A DNA stretch of 64,000 nt from Kuschelorhynchus macadamiae (GCA_030620095.1 JAUTXW010001615.1:2440001-2504000); one strand, 5' to 3'. Counted from the stretch's first letter, positions 11,439 to 23,444 are shown. Numbers and translations are program-made. The notes: generated by a model not told the origin, from the letters alone.

Positions 11439-13258
11439 TTAGTAATTCTTTTTTGTGTGATATATTTCAAAGCAAGGTGTTACACAAAGGCCAACATTGC
11501 ATTCGTCACATTGATAAGTACTGTCACGTCTGGTCCCTTTTTTGGAACAAACAACACATCGTCTGACCACTGCTCGCGATGTGACTGTAGGTTTTGGTAT
11601 TTTTTTAATAAAATGCCTTGCTGTAAGCCTCAACGGATGGTCTACAGGCCTATGTTGAGGCAAGCAATTGTCTGGAGTTGCGTATTTTTGAAATATTTGT
11701 CTTGCTACTTGTAGCTGAAAATCAGCCACAGTTAGGTTTTTCTTAGTAACGATTTTGTAAAGAGCATGCGCATTTATTATGCACATATCTTGAAGGTGAA
11801 AAAAAAGTTTTTTATACCACTTTATGCACTTTCTTACAGATTTAATTGTACTAATAAGCATGTCAGTTTGATCTACTCCTCCCATGTTGAAATTATAATC
11901 AATAACGCAATTGGGTTTCATAATAACCTTGCCCGATTTCCTATCTGTCTTACCGGTTGATGACATACCATAATCATGAAATGTAGTTATCATGTGAATT
12001 TCTTTTTTATCGCACCATTTTATTACAAGCTCCTTACCGCTACTTCTAAAAGTCATTTCCCCTTTTTTTAAATTTTCCTCAATGATTGGCATATTCTTCC
12101 TATTTTTTTTTATTGTTCCACACACGTATGTTTTATTTTCAAGCAAAGTGCGCGCAAGTTTTGGACTGTTATACCAATTGTCCATGTAAAGCTTATGGTT
12201 TTTTTGATAGTAATTTTTCATAAGGGTGATTACTACTTGCCCAGATTTACCAATTACTTCCACATCTCTTGGAAATTCATCTACATCTGTATTTGTACCA
12301 GTATATATAATGAAATCTAAACAATATTTGGTTTTACTATCACACAACATAAACAACTTAACGCCAAATCGGTGACGTTTTGACGGTATGTATTGTTTGA
12401 AACTCAAACGGCCTTTGAACAATACCAAACTTTCGTCAATACATAATTTTTCATATGGACAGAAAACGTCACTGAATTTGTTGCGTAAAAAATCAATAAC
12501 CATCCTTATTTTATTGAGCTTGTCGTCATGCTTCGGCTCTTTGTTATCGCAAAAATGAAGAATTTTCAATATAAAAAAAAATCTATCTCTTTTCATTAGG
12601 GTACTAAAAATGGGCGTTGATAAAAGTGGATCAGTAGACCAATATTCATATAATCGTAATTTCTTACATCTAGTCATAAGGAGGGAGACACCAAAAAATG
12701 TATATAATTGTTCTACTGTGACTTCATAACTTGCAGATTTTTTATTCTTTTTGATAAATTCATTATCATTTTCGATTAGATATGACAATTGCCTGTTTGA
12801 TTCCAGCACAATTTTTTCTACTAATTCTCTTGAAAAAAAGGTCTCGAAGAATTCTAATTCAGCGGAAGTTTCTAAAAAAAAACCCGCGCCATATAAAACG
12901 GTCAATAGCAAAATAAAATAAAATGCTTACCCATCAATTCGTTTTTGGTGCAACCACTGTTTGCACTATCAAATTCAGGCAAAATTGGATTCCAATCTGT
13001 ATCATGTAACCACTGAAAACATGTTTTATCATCTATTATTGGTTCGTCGGAATCGGATATTTCATCTATTGGGTCATATAATTCTGGATCATCAATGTTT
13101 ACCGCCGATATGTCATTATCTTCCTCGTCACTCTCTCCGCTACTATATTCACGATTTGGTTGATCATCGTTCTCCAAGAACATATTTCTGCCCTGCTCTC
13201 TATCTTTTAGATGTGTAATGCCAGCCCTTTTTATGTTTTTATCTATATTACTGGCCAT
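11439..13258 (-). CDS. piggyBac transposase (DDE_Tnp_1_7), one small intron
   Basis: This is the transposase of the surrounding piggyBac. I choose the ATG at 13258 (MASNIDKN); an in-frame ATG six codons upstream is the alternative. The acidic N-terminal region ends in exon 1 at 12931. A 59-bp intron (12930-12872) starts GTAAGC and ends in a T-rich tract plus AG. Exon 2 runs from 12871 to the stop at 11439. The spliced length is 1761 bases, exactly 586 codons plus stop, a normal family length. Domain landmarks are ELEFFETFFSRELVEKIV at the domain start, CIDESLVLFKGRLSFKQYIP (first catalytic Asp), LYMDNWYNSPKLA (second) and DYNFNMGGVDQTDML (third region). The C-terminus is a Cys-rich zinc finger (CVVCSKKGTRRDSTYQCDEC). 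There are no internal stops, so it could encode an active enzyme. Splicing is inferred. Confidence 0.92.
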
Positions 13259-13334
13259 TTCAATAATAATAAACACTTTTTATTTACCAATCTACGACTC
13301 GTACCAGAGAATAAACAAAGAAATAACGGTCTTT

Positions 13335-13570
13335 CCCGCCACGTGTATTCGTACGGCGCTCGTAACAACCTGTTCTCGCAAAGCAGCCGCATGTACTAAA
13401 ATCGAACGTTTGCGCATACTAGGAACTCCCCACCCGACGAAAATAGAACCGAAGGCCATTCTTATATACGAACGTATACGTACGATGCTCGTAGTTTAAG
13501 GGAACAGAAATTTCTATAATACGGCGCTCGTATTCGATTGGTAAAATGTATACATACGGCGCTAGTAGTG
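13335..13570. repeat. Right subterminal repeats of piggyBac
   Basis: Dispersed copies of TACGGCGCTCGTA and close variants (about 13350, 13475-13497, 13520-13535, 13555-13567), matching the motif tandemly repeated at the left end. Confidence 0.7.
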
Positions 13571-14458
13571 AAAGGGTTAAGTCCATGTTAAGCCAAAAAA
13601 GAGATGACTTTGACCTATTTTGGGAAGAAACGATGACGTTAAATCTAGAGCCACAAGCCAAGCGTCTTCGAACAGACAAGGTGGGAGATGTTCAAACATC
13701 ATACAGACGCCTCTTTTATAAAATAATCGATCAAATTCAACAACAAATAAACTCTAGATTTAATTTAAATGATTTTAAATTCCTCGAGGTCTGCAATTTT
13801 GATGCATTTAAAGAAAAACTTTTCCAGAAGATGCGTTTAAATCTCTTCTTCTTCATTATGGTCAGTTCTTCGACCGAGTGTTACTGCGATCTGAACTGAA
13901 AGTGATTTAGGAAACTGATGACATTAACGCTAAGGAAATAATGCAATTTTTAAAAAACAAGGAGCTGGAAGATGCCTACACCGAAGTGTCGAAATTGTGT
14001 GAATTAGTATTTACAATACCTGCCACAAGTTCATCAGTAGAATGCAATTTTTTAACACTTAAACGTATAACAAATTTCGTGAGAAATTCAACGGAGCAGG
14101 AGAGACTGTCGCATACATCGCTGTTGTCCATTGAAAATAAACTTCTCCAAAATATGTCGGAGCATCGACGTTTTTATGATGACGTCATTGACGAATTTGC
14201 AAAAAATGATCGAGGAATCGAATTACATCACAAATTCAATTTCTACCCATGCCACACTTGACTTTAGGGCCTAATTTAAAATAAATTCAAGTATCCCATA
14301 TTCAGATTTAATTTTTCTGCAAAATTTAAATTTAATTGAACAAAACTTTTTTACGTTAGTTTTTCAAAAAATTTATTTGGCTGTCATTTTATTTCGCCAT
14401 CTTAAATTAAAACCCGTATTATCAGTCTTTACCTTCTTCGTTGGTCCGCAGATATTTC

Positions 14459-15115
14459 CTAACCCCAAATAATAGACTACTCTAACAAAACAACAAGAAG
14501 ATCGTTAACGAAAACCATTTAGAAATTTAATATCTGGGAAATATCTGCGAACCAACGGAGTAGGTAAAGACTGACGATATAAGTGTCATGCAGGATATAA
14601 AATTTATATTTGTCCTAAGGATGCAACAATAAAGTTGTGAAACATCGACAATTTCAAAAAAACTTTGTTTTTTTTACTGGATCCTAAACCCAAAATACAC
14701 CGCTCTAACATAAAAACAAAATAATCGTTAACGAAAACCAATTAGAAACTTAATATTTGGGAAATATCTGCGGTGCAACGTAGTAAGTAAAGACTGAAAA
14801 TATGTGTTTCATGGAGGATATAGAATCTATATGTCCTGAGGATGCAACAATAAAGTTTCGAAACGTCGACAATTTAAACAAAGTCTTTTGTTCTTTTACT
14901 GAATTCCAACACCAAAAAATACACTACTCTAACATAAAAACAAGAGAATCGTTAACGAAAATCATTTAGAAACTTAATATCTGGGAAATATCTACAGACA
15001 AACGGAAAATGTAAACACTGATAATATGGGTTTCATGCTGGATATAGAATCTACATATGTGTCCTGAAGATGCAACAATAAAGTTACGAAACGTTAGTGA
15101 AAATGACAGAAAAAG
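14459..15115 (+). repeat. Tandem repeat, about 224-bp unit, three copies
   Basis: Copies start near 14459, 14683 and 14906. Each begins CCTAACCCCAAATAATA-like and ends with a GATGCAACAATAAAGTT block followed by GAAACGTCG-like sequence. A partial inverted copy precedes them (about 14412-14458). A related stretch lies at about 51395-51470 in GH48 intron 2, so the unit is dispersed. Copies 2 and 3 show CTGARGA, then an AAC/GTT-type stem, then GAAAC, resembling a hammerhead ribozyme core, but no proper stem III or cleavage triplet is visible. It lies directly beside PLE fragments and may be PLE terminal sequence. Confidence 0.8.
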
Positions 15116-15172
15116 TTTGAAGGTTATACAAAATAAAAATATATAGTTATTCTTTTGAAATATTGTTAAAAA

Positions 15173-16735
15173 TCAAATGAGGCTCAAATTAAACACTTCA
15201 TTAACGCAGGTAAGGATGGGGTTCTTTTTAGCTTTTGTTATTTCCATCTTTTCCAAAAGATCCAACTCCTTACCTTTATCGCATTCGTGAATTATATTTA
15301 CATTTTCAGATATGGAAAAACGATGTTTTGAGGATAACAAATGATTCGCAAAGGCAGATTTTGTGTTAGAAATATCTTTATTTTGATGTTTTGTAACCAA
15401 GCTGAGATATTCCTGGATCTTTGTCGAAATTTTTCTACTCGATTATCTCACGTAAATAGCAGAACACTCTCCACATTGGAGGGAAAAAACTCCAGATTTC
15501 TTAAGACTATTCTTTTTGTCTTTGATTCTAACTATCTGTTAAAAGTGTTTTAAAGTATAGTTTGTTTTAAATGATATGGAGGTATTAAATGACTTAAAAA
15601 ATTTAGCTAAATATGGAGATATATTTCCAAAATATGTTAAAACTCAGAATTTGTTTGTACTAATTAGATTATTATGTATTCAGTTATAAGAGAGTTTGTA
15701 TTTGTTCATAAATGTATAAAAAACTTTGTTGAATGTTTTCATTGGGAAGTCATTGTTTAAGGCAATTTCTTTTACTAAAGAATTAAGTCTAATCTGTAAT
15801 CAAAGCAGCTTGGGATAGTGGTAATTTAAAAAGTCTGTACAAAAACGAATTAAAAGCTACAAATTTGTGAGAAAATGGTGACTTAGATGTAAACTGAATG
15901 ATATGATCAGTACAGGAGGGTTTTCTATATACCTCAAAACTAATTTTGTTATCATTTCTAATTAAAAAGAGGTCCAAAAAAGGAAGTTTGCCATTAGTTT
16001 CACTCCCCATAGTGAAGGATATTTTTTCATGCAAAATTTTAACAATTCTTTTTCACTACCTTTCTAAACAATTCAAATATCATCCACGTACCTTTTATAG
16101 CTTGACAGATGTTCTGAAAAAAAGCTATACATTATTTTCTTTTCTAAGTTGTTCATAAAAACTTCACTCAAGAATGGTGAAAGACAAGAACCAGCCAAGC
16201 CAGAGCGTTGTCGAAAATATTTACTATTAAATTTAAAAAAGTTTTGTTCTAGCACAGTTTTTAGCAATAGAATGAGATCAGATATTAAGATAGCCGGTAA
16301 ATTTTTGTTTCTTAATAATTTTTGAGTTAAATCAATGCATTCAAATGGTGGAATGCTAGGGAAAAGGTTTTTAATATCTAAAGGGACAAGTCTAGCATTT
16401 GGTGGTAAGGATATGTTTTTTAAGTAGTTGGCGAAATCTATGGAATTTTTGGTGAAATATTCACTCTCAAACTCAGTAACCTTTCGTAGAATAGTATTTA
16501 GCCAAGAAGAAAGAAGTTCATTGGATAAAGCTTTTCTTTTGTTATTTTAAAATCTTTAAATGTGACAAGAGTCTTATCCAGAACTTGTTTCACTTTAGTA
16601 AAAAAGGATTAGTGGGATCCCTTGACAAAGATTGAAACTCGTCGGTATTTAAGAGCCATAATACTTTTTCAATGTAATCAGACCTTTTCATTATAACAAG
16701 AGACAGAAGCCTTTATCAGCCTTAGTAATCAAAAG
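15173..16735 (-). pseudogene. Penelope-like element fragment (RT plus C-terminal region), minus orientation
   Basis: Reading from 16735 down, several frames give PLE reverse-transcriptase pieces: TKADKGFC, DYIEKVLWLLNTDEFQSL, NARLVPLDIKNLFPSIP (catalytic Asp block), then RSGLAGSCLSPFLSEVFM and YKRYVDDI (16073-16267, YVDD box), then KLPFLDLFLIRNDNKISFEV (15789-16034). The C-terminal part after the GIY-YIG start lies at 15173-15400. Frames shift repeatedly. A second copy of its 3' half follows in opposite orientation from 16740. Confidence 0.82.
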
Positions 16736-16739
16736 ATCG

Positions 16740-17500
16740 AGATAATTAGAAATGATAACAAAATTAGTTTTGAGGTATATAGGAAATCCTCCTGTACTGA
16801 TAATATCATTCAGTTTACATCTAACTCACCATTTTCTCGCAAATTTGCACCTTTTAATTGGTTTTTGTACAGACTTTTTAAATTAACACTCTCCTAAGCT
16901 GCTTTTACTAAAGAATTAGATATAATAAGGGAAATTGCTTTAAACAATGGTTTCCCAATGAAAACGTTCAACAAACTTTTTTATAAATTTATGAACAAAT
17001 ACAATTCTCTTATAACTTAAAACATAATAATCTAATTGCATTTAGCTAAGTTTTTTAAGTCATTTAATATATCCATATCATTTAAAACAAAGAATAATAT
17101 AAAACAACAGATAGTTAGAAACAAAGACAAAAAGGATAGTCTTGAGAAACCTGGAGTTTATTCCCTTCATTGTGGAGAGTATCCTGCTGTTTACGTGGGA
17201 CAATCGGGTAGAAACATTTCGACAAGGATCCAGGAACATCTCAGCTTGGTTACATAACATCAAAATGCAGATATTTCTAATACAAAATCTGCCTTTGCGA
17301 ATCATTTGTTATCCTCAAAACATGGCTTTTCCATATCTGAAAATGTAAATGTAATTCACGAATGCGATAAAGATAAGAATTTGGATCTTTTGGAAAAGAT
17401 GGAAATAACAAAGGCTAAAAAGAGCATCATCCTTACCTGCGTTAATAAAGTGTTTAATTTTGAGCCTCATTTGATTTTTAACGATATTTCAAAAGAATAA
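16740..17500 (+). pseudogene. Inverted partial Penelope-like copy with GIY-YIG domain
   Basis: This is approximately the reverse complement of 15160-15985. It begins with an RT tail (FEVYRKSSCTDNIIQF) and reaches GVYSLHCGEYPAVYVGQSGR (about 17150-17215), a GIY-YIG endonuclease N-terminus with the VYVGQSGRNISTR block. A stop or frameshift follows near 17256, then the ENVNVIHECDKDKNLDLL tail (17306-17500). Such back-to-back partial copies are typical of PLE insertions. Confidence 0.82.
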
Positions 17501-17520
17501 CTATATATTTTTATTTTGTA

Positions 17521-20040
17521 TAACCTTCAAGCTTTTTCTGTTATTTTAACTAATTCTTCTTCTCTTTACTAATGTATCATGTACTTTATGACACTTAGTC
17601 AAGTTTATTTCATGAATAATCTCCTGTTTTTTTGTTTTGACCTCTCATCAAATAAATGTACATCGACGTCTCTGATTGGTCATTCAAGCGTAGCCTTGTT
17701 TCATATTTTCTTCTTTCTTTGTTTGGTTATGTTTGTTTTATGTACTTTGTAAAATGTGTTTTGTTTAAGGTAAAGTTGTATATTATTTAATTGTATTTTT
17801 CGTTGTAATGTATATTCGTTTTAAGTTTGATGATGCCAGTTAGGGCGAAACATGTAATCTATACTTAATTTGTAAACTTATTTTTGACTGAGTCCTAGAC
17901 TTTGTGTATATTTTTTAATTTGTTCATTACCAGGTCTCTTTGAGATAATATGGACACTTTCTTCTCTTTTGATCATTGTAATAATCTTTGTACATGATTC
18001 TTTTCAGTTTGAAATAAAGGCTTTTTGTAACGTATTAAACTGTATCTCCGTAACTTTCCTTTCCAGAACTAAAGAAATATAAAGAATATATAAGAAAGGC
18101 CTGCTAAACGCGAAAAAATTTCTTATTCGAGAAATTGTGAGAAAACTCTTTCTTATGAAAAATATTTGTTACCACTGTAAATTACCTTATTATTTTGGAT
18201 GTGGTAAACAATTTATTTAATTTTTATTGCAATTTATACTAGCTATAAAAAAATCATGCACTATAAACTCTACTACTCTCGGTACTGCAAGTCCAAAAAG
18301 TCGACCAAAGTTTTGAAACTTGGATGTATTCTAAACAGCCATTTTTGACATGAATTGTAATTTTGTAGCCATTGTTTGAAACTACAAATATCGAATTAAC
18401 TAAAATACTAATGACTTCTGACGTCGCACGCATTAAATTTGAAGGGAAATAAAAACTTCAAATTCAATTTTAGATGATAAAACAACATTATACGACGTAT
18501 TTTCTGACTATGATTTTTATTCCATAAACTCCACAATACAAGTAATAAAACCATTTTATTGAACTAAGATTGAATTCTTACCCAACTGAATCCTAATGAA
18601 ATCCGCAGGACACACTATGGAGTCAATCCATAATTGTCTAAGGACCAATTAGCTTTAAGCAAAATAGGTATTAAAATCTTTGATATTTGTATTTAATTTC
18701 ATTTTATTAACCAAAAATAAATTTTAAGTAATTATAAATATGATATAGGTATAGAGGGGGTAGGAAATAAAGACATTCAACTCAAATCAAAATAATTTTT
18801 CATGGCCTACTCGCCTAAAAAGTTGCATTCGACATTTTATAGGAGTTTTCAAACATAAGTGCTTATAATTCGAAAACTTGAGAAATCAGGTGTAGGTATG
18901 GTATACATAGTTGAACAGTTACAATTGTGAGCTTTTTAAATCATTATTAATATACAGGTGTCTTATTAAAAAAAGACGATTTTCTGGCATTTTCAGAAAA
19001 TTTTCTCAAATATACATGCAGTTTCAGAAAACCTAAACATATATAGGCAGTTTCATTTAAAACAGCGATGTTGCCGCCGGTCCTGAGTAGAAACAACAAC
19101 AGTGCGTTGCTAAAACCACTTTAAAACGATGATCATGGTCGCCCACCTTTGTAGCCAAAATTTCAGAAGAAACCCTAAATCGATTCTTTAGAAGAAACCT
19201 GTAAATTTGGCAACATGATTGCTTTTAATTGTTTTTGATAAAACACATACCAAAAACTTAATGGGCGACAAAATAAATCTTTCGATTGTAATAATTATAT
19301 AAAAAAAATCAGGTGATGTTAATAAAAAAACGTGACAATGGTTTTATATGTTATCTTTAGGTTGCATCAGTGTTTTTTTAAATTGTTAAAAAAAAACCGA
19401 AAGATAAGCTGTTAAGATAAAAGATCATAAAAAACTATGTTAAAAATTGCATTTCTATTTACAATTATGTCACGCCATTGTAGGGGTCTCAAAATAGGCC
19501 TCAAACAATTGAAATATCTTTTAAAAACGAACTTTCTCAAGGATCTATAAGATCTTGTTTATTATTTTTCAAGTTATTTTTGAAGTATTTACGCTTTTGA
19601 ATCGTTAAAGGAAATTAGTATGGTTAGATGATTTACGGGCAGATCTAGAATGGTGTCGAGGAGAAAGGGGAAACATATACGTGTAAAGAAAAATGAGGAC
19701 ATTTTTTTAACATGTTAAACAAAAAGGGTGGACTAAAGGTCCGGCTCGGGTAGGATGAGAATTGCGATCTTCAATTAATGCAGTGATTATTTTATACGTG
19801 TATTATGTAACCACTGGATATGCTCAAGGGGGATTGCCCCTTTCATCTCTCTCCAAATACTCGTCTAGATTATGAAAGAGTTATAGGAAAAAGTGCAATC
19901 ATTTCGCTCTAAGTCAAACCAAAAAAAGATTACTCTGAACAGACAATGTATCCCTTCATGCCAAGGAAATTGTAAAAAACGTTTATTTGTCTCTTTTAAA
20001 GAAAAAGTATAATCAAAATAAAAGTTTGAGCGAAACGTGC
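17521..20040. other. PLE 3' region then long unrecognised AT-rich DNA
   Basis: About 17521-18060 is probably the 3' region of the + strand PLE. It contains TTGATGATGCC, a short gap, then GGGCGAAACATGTA near 17836-17865, which looks like a degenerate hammerhead core. From 18060 to 20040 there is no coding signal. A segment near 18960-19200 resembles one near 38930-39150, so it belongs to a dispersed repeat. Confidence 0.45.
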
Positions 20041-20063
20041 TTACTAACTAAATTCCTTTATCG

Positions 20064-20700
20064 ATGGTAAAAGATATCGTGAGCAAAACTATTACATCAT
20101 GGAAACAACAGCCCGAAATCGGCAATTTTAGAAGTATTGAAGAAGCTGATAAAGAGTTAATTCGAAGACAAATTTATGGCATATATATGATAAACAATGA
20201 TTACAACAATAGATTCTCTACAAAAGATACTTACAGTAGACGAAATTAACATTTCATGTAGTAGAACAATTAATAGGAGAATTAATAAAACAATGGGTTT
20301 TAAATATCGGACCATAAATCGAACGCAAGTGTTAATGGAATCACAGCGATTACCGGTATGACATCGGGATTATATATCTTGATCGAACATGGTTTGATAC
20401 CCATGACACCCCCAAAACAGGATGGAACGATTCAATAAATAAATGCCAAAATAAAACACCCTCAAATAAAGGACAGCGGATTACAATTTTGCTTGCGGGA
20501 TCAGAAAATGTTTTTTATTCCAAACTCCTCTTTGTTACTATCTTCGAAGAACATAGCCATTTCATCTTTGGATTATCAAGATACAGATGCAAAATTACTT
20601 GAAGATTGTCTCAAAAAATAGTGTAATCGTGATGGACAACGCTAGCTACCACAGCCATCAAATCAATAAATTGTCGAATTCAAACAATAGAAAAAAAAGA
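20064..20700 (+). pseudogene. DDE transposase relic (YLDETW / VMDNASYHS type)
   Basis: Successive frames give IRRQIYGIYMINND (helix-turn-helix region), INRRINKTMGFKYRTINRTQ, YLDRTWFDTHDTPKTGW (first catalytic block, DETW mutated to DRTW), GQRITILLAGSENG and SVIVMDNASYHSHQ (second catalytic Asp block). At least three frames are needed. The same family appears on the minus strand at 47340-49190 and 56000-56215. It belongs to the IS630-Tc1-mariner group in the broad sense; the subfamily was not resolved. Confidence 0.72.
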
Positions 20701-20985
20701 GAACTATATGATGAAAAATGATATATATTTCGAAGAAACTTATATAAAAAAAGATCTTTTAAATGTTTTAAAAGCATAAGGTATTTAAAAAAATGTATTT
20801 GTCACAATCTTGCTTGTGCTAGAGTGTACTAAAGAATATCATGCATACACAATACATATTTATTAGGTAGCTAATATATAGGAGAGTTTCACGGCTAAGG
20901 GTATCAGGTAAATTTTATTACAGTTAAGAAACCAACGAATGATTCTGAAACGGCTTATATTAATTAAAAATGAAAGATAACACAT

Positions 20986-20987
<2 letters not shown>

Positions 20988-21039
<52 letters not shown>

Positions 21040-21048
21040 TATATACAG
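20988..21048. repeat. (TA)n microsatellite
   Basis: About 28 TA units with one imperfection, ending at an ACAGGGTCTTCCATT sequence that looks like a mariner-type terminal fragment. Confidence 0.9.
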
Positions 21049-21825
21049 GGTCTTCCATTGAGGAGGAAAAACGGTATTTTTTTGACTTCCCCGTATTTCT
21101 CAAGAAATTCAAAATAGCCATCTATATGTGTATATGTCTTGTAACGTTACACTTTTACGGTAACAAAATAAGAACTTTATAAGTCTAATTATGATATTGC
21201 TATAATAATAATAATAATAATTTTATTCATAGATTTTTGTTTACAAAAAATGGTTCATCAATTTATGATTATTTCACCTAAGCCCTAATGAGCTTATATG
21301 TGAAGTTATTCACATTTAATTGCTTAATTAAGCGAATTTTCTATTCACGACGCCCTATCGAAAGTAACTAAAATCCAAAATACAATTAGATAGGTACCTA
21401 CGTGACAAAGAATCTGTAAAAACAGAACGGGAGAGAATATTGAACACAGTCAACAACAATAAAAAAAAACAAGTACAAAAAAAAAAAAAAAAAAAGAGAA
21501 AGGACATGTGCCCAGAAACAGGCATATTAATCACAATGGGCATATCATTTTGTGCCCAGGATAAAAAATAAATAGGAATAGCAATAACTGAGTATTTTCA
21601 ATATTTTTAGATTAGCAGTAATTCGCTCTTTCAAACAAATCTTCTAAATAATTTAATGTTAGTCAAAATAAAATGATTTATTCTTTTTTTAAATGTTCTA
21701 ATATCTTGAATATGCCTTATTTCCAATGGCAAAATGTTAAACATCTTGATACCCAAATAATCAAGCGACTTCATAAATGTCGTGTTGTTGGGTTTTGGTA
21801 GCACAATTTTTTGCTCAATATTTCC

Positions 21826-23271
21826 TCAGGTTTGATATTGATGGTTTATTTTATTCCTAAATGAGTTATTTTTTTTAATAAAATACAAAGTACTACGAAC
21901 ATAAAGTGTCTGAATATCTGGTAAATGAGTATTTTCAAATAAATCAATTGTTGGATATAGTTTTGGGCTATTATACAATATTTTTAAGATTTTTTTTTGG
22001 ATTATAATTAACGGATATATATTACATTCATATGTTGCACCCCAAATTGGCATAGCATAAGTTATGATACTCTCAACCAGAGCAAAATAACCCGAGCGTT
22101 TTGTCTTTTCATTTAGGATATCTCTGAGTTGATAAAACTTAAAAATTAGTCTCCTTAGTTTTGAAACTACCATATCTATATGAAAGTCCCACTTTAAAAA
22201 CCTATCTATCTTAATTCCCAAATATTTTATTTCTTTAACTCTAGTAACACTGTCAGTGCAATTTATACATCTCCAAGCATTTTTACATTTATGTAGTGTA
22301 ACGGTATTAAGGTTGGGGTAGAGAGCATTATTCAATGAGTATGTCATAAACTTGGTCTTATCAATGTTTAACGTTAATAAATTTGTATTTAGCCAATTAA
22401 AAACAGTGTTTAATCCTATTTCAGCATTAAATTTTGCTCCTTCCCATGTATGCCCTGAGAATATTAGGACCGTATCGTCTGCAAAAGTTATGATTTTACC
22501 GGGAATATTTAAGTTGAAAATGTTATTAATGTAGATTTGAAATAATGTTGGTCCCAATACTGTTCCTTGGGGTATTCCATAACCCAAGTTATTTTCATAG
22601 TTGCAATATGACTTTTGAATTGATGTTTTTTGGCGACGATTTTGTAAATAATCAGTAATAAGACCCTCTGCAATACCCCTAATCCCATAATGACCTAGTT
22701 TAGATATTAATATTTCATGAGATATTGTGTCGAAAGCCTTTGCTAGGTCCAGGAACACTAGCAAAGGCCTCTCACCCTTGTTGAGTGCCTCATGTACTTC
22801 ACTAGTCACGGCATATATGGAATCAGTAGTTGATACTCCCTTTTTAAAACCATATTGATTCTTAGATATTATGTTATGTTTATTTAAATGATTTAATATT
22901 GTGAGTTTTATAGGTTTTTCAAAAATTTTTGCAAAATTGCTTACTAATGATATTGGTCTATAGTTTTTTGGTAATAAGGGATCTCCAGATTTAAATATCG
23001 GTTTTATGATTGATTTTTTCAATACATTAGGAAATTCTCCTCCTTCTAACATTAGATTTATAATATGCACTAGGGGTTTCAAGATAAAATGTTGCGATAA
23101 TTTTATTTTTTCTGTATTAATGCTGTCAGGGCCCACACAATTGTTTTTCAAGTCCTTTATATTACCCTTCACTTCGTTTTCTGTTACCGGTGACAAAAAT
23201 ATTGATTCTTTAACTTTGGAATTTTTTGTTGCGTAGGGCATGTAAGTTGATGATTTTAGTTCATTTGCCAT
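21826..23271 (-). pseudogene. LINE reverse transcriptase domain
   Basis: A 481-codon open segment. Boxes in order: NNCVGPDSINTEKIK, NYRPISLVSNFAKIFEK, NQYGFKKGVSTTDSIY, RPLLVFLDLAKAFDTISHEI (catalytic Asp), GIPQGTVLGPTLFQIYINNI, ITFADDTVLIF (FADD catalytic pair), KTKFMTYS and KYLGIKIDRFLKW. The RT core looks complete, but the ORF2 reading frame breaks on its N-terminal side between 23271 and 23445, so the full protein is not made from this copy. Confidence 0.88.
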
Positions 23272-23444
23272 GTTTGATCCAACATTAATAAAATATGAAT
23301 TTAATATACTGCATATTTCGGGTTCACTATTAACTAAAGTGCCATCCGTATTTTTAATCTGATTTATTTCTTTATTTGATGTAAGAGAATTTGTAGAATC
23401 ATTTATTATTTGCCAGATTTTTTTGGGCTTTTGTTGCGCATTAG

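Larger units (their letters stand above)
11063..13576 (-). mobile_element. piggyBac-family transposon, probably intact, in hAT copy A
   Basis: The element is 2514 bases with termini CCCTTTCTATACGAC (left) and, read inward from the right, CCCTTTCACTACTAGCGCC. It is flanked by TTAA at 11059-11062 and 13577-13580, the piggyBac target signature. Joining the flanks with one TTAA restores the hAT reading frame seen uninterrupted in copy B, so the insertion was precise and younger than the hAT. It contains one full transposase gene on the minus strand and many subterminal GGCGCTCGTA repeats. Confidence 0.93.
9363..14260 (+). mobile_element. hAT element copy A, interrupted by piggyBac
   Basis: The left end begins CAGATGCGTGCAGTCC, a decayed form of the CAGGGGCGTGCAGTCC end of copy B (43403 side, reverse strand). 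The right end is near 14260 (CCACACTTG, decayed from CGCCCCTG). The interior matches copy B (40921-43403) in reverse orientation along most of its length. A 2.5-kb piggyBac sits in the coding region at 11063-13576. No 8-bp target duplication is evident. It is non-functional. Confidence 0.82.
9665..14261 (+). pseudogene. hAT transposase (ZMYM1/DUF4371-like), broken
   Basis: The N-terminal frame (9665-10498) includes ISHFYPEKQYEQFKWLKG (TTF-type region), GFSDLNNFHKSVKRH, and IVLDEATDITNFSQLSIV, the first catalytic Asp block typical of ZMYM1/DUF4371-like hAT proteins. An in-frame TAG at about 10496 interrupts it. It continues with KLVAQTYDGAAVMAG and FVHCFAHKLNLVLS, then 10699-11062 until the piggyBac insertion. 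It resumes at 13577 (SMLSQKRDDFDLFWEE), and 13941-14261 is the C-terminal hAT dimerisation domain (IPATSSSVECNFLTLKRI). Compared with copy B it lacks about 78 residues between RQILRRL and IVLDE, but it keeps an N-terminal segment that B has lost. Confidence 0.85.

Noticed and set aside
11457..11960. Plus-strand frames under the piggyBac gene
   Set aside because: Antisense shadows of the minus-strand transposase.
14459..15115. Confident hammerhead ribozymes in the 224-bp repeats
   Set aside because: CTGARGA and GAAA are present, but no stem III with a cleavage triplet can be drawn and copy 1 has lost a core base.
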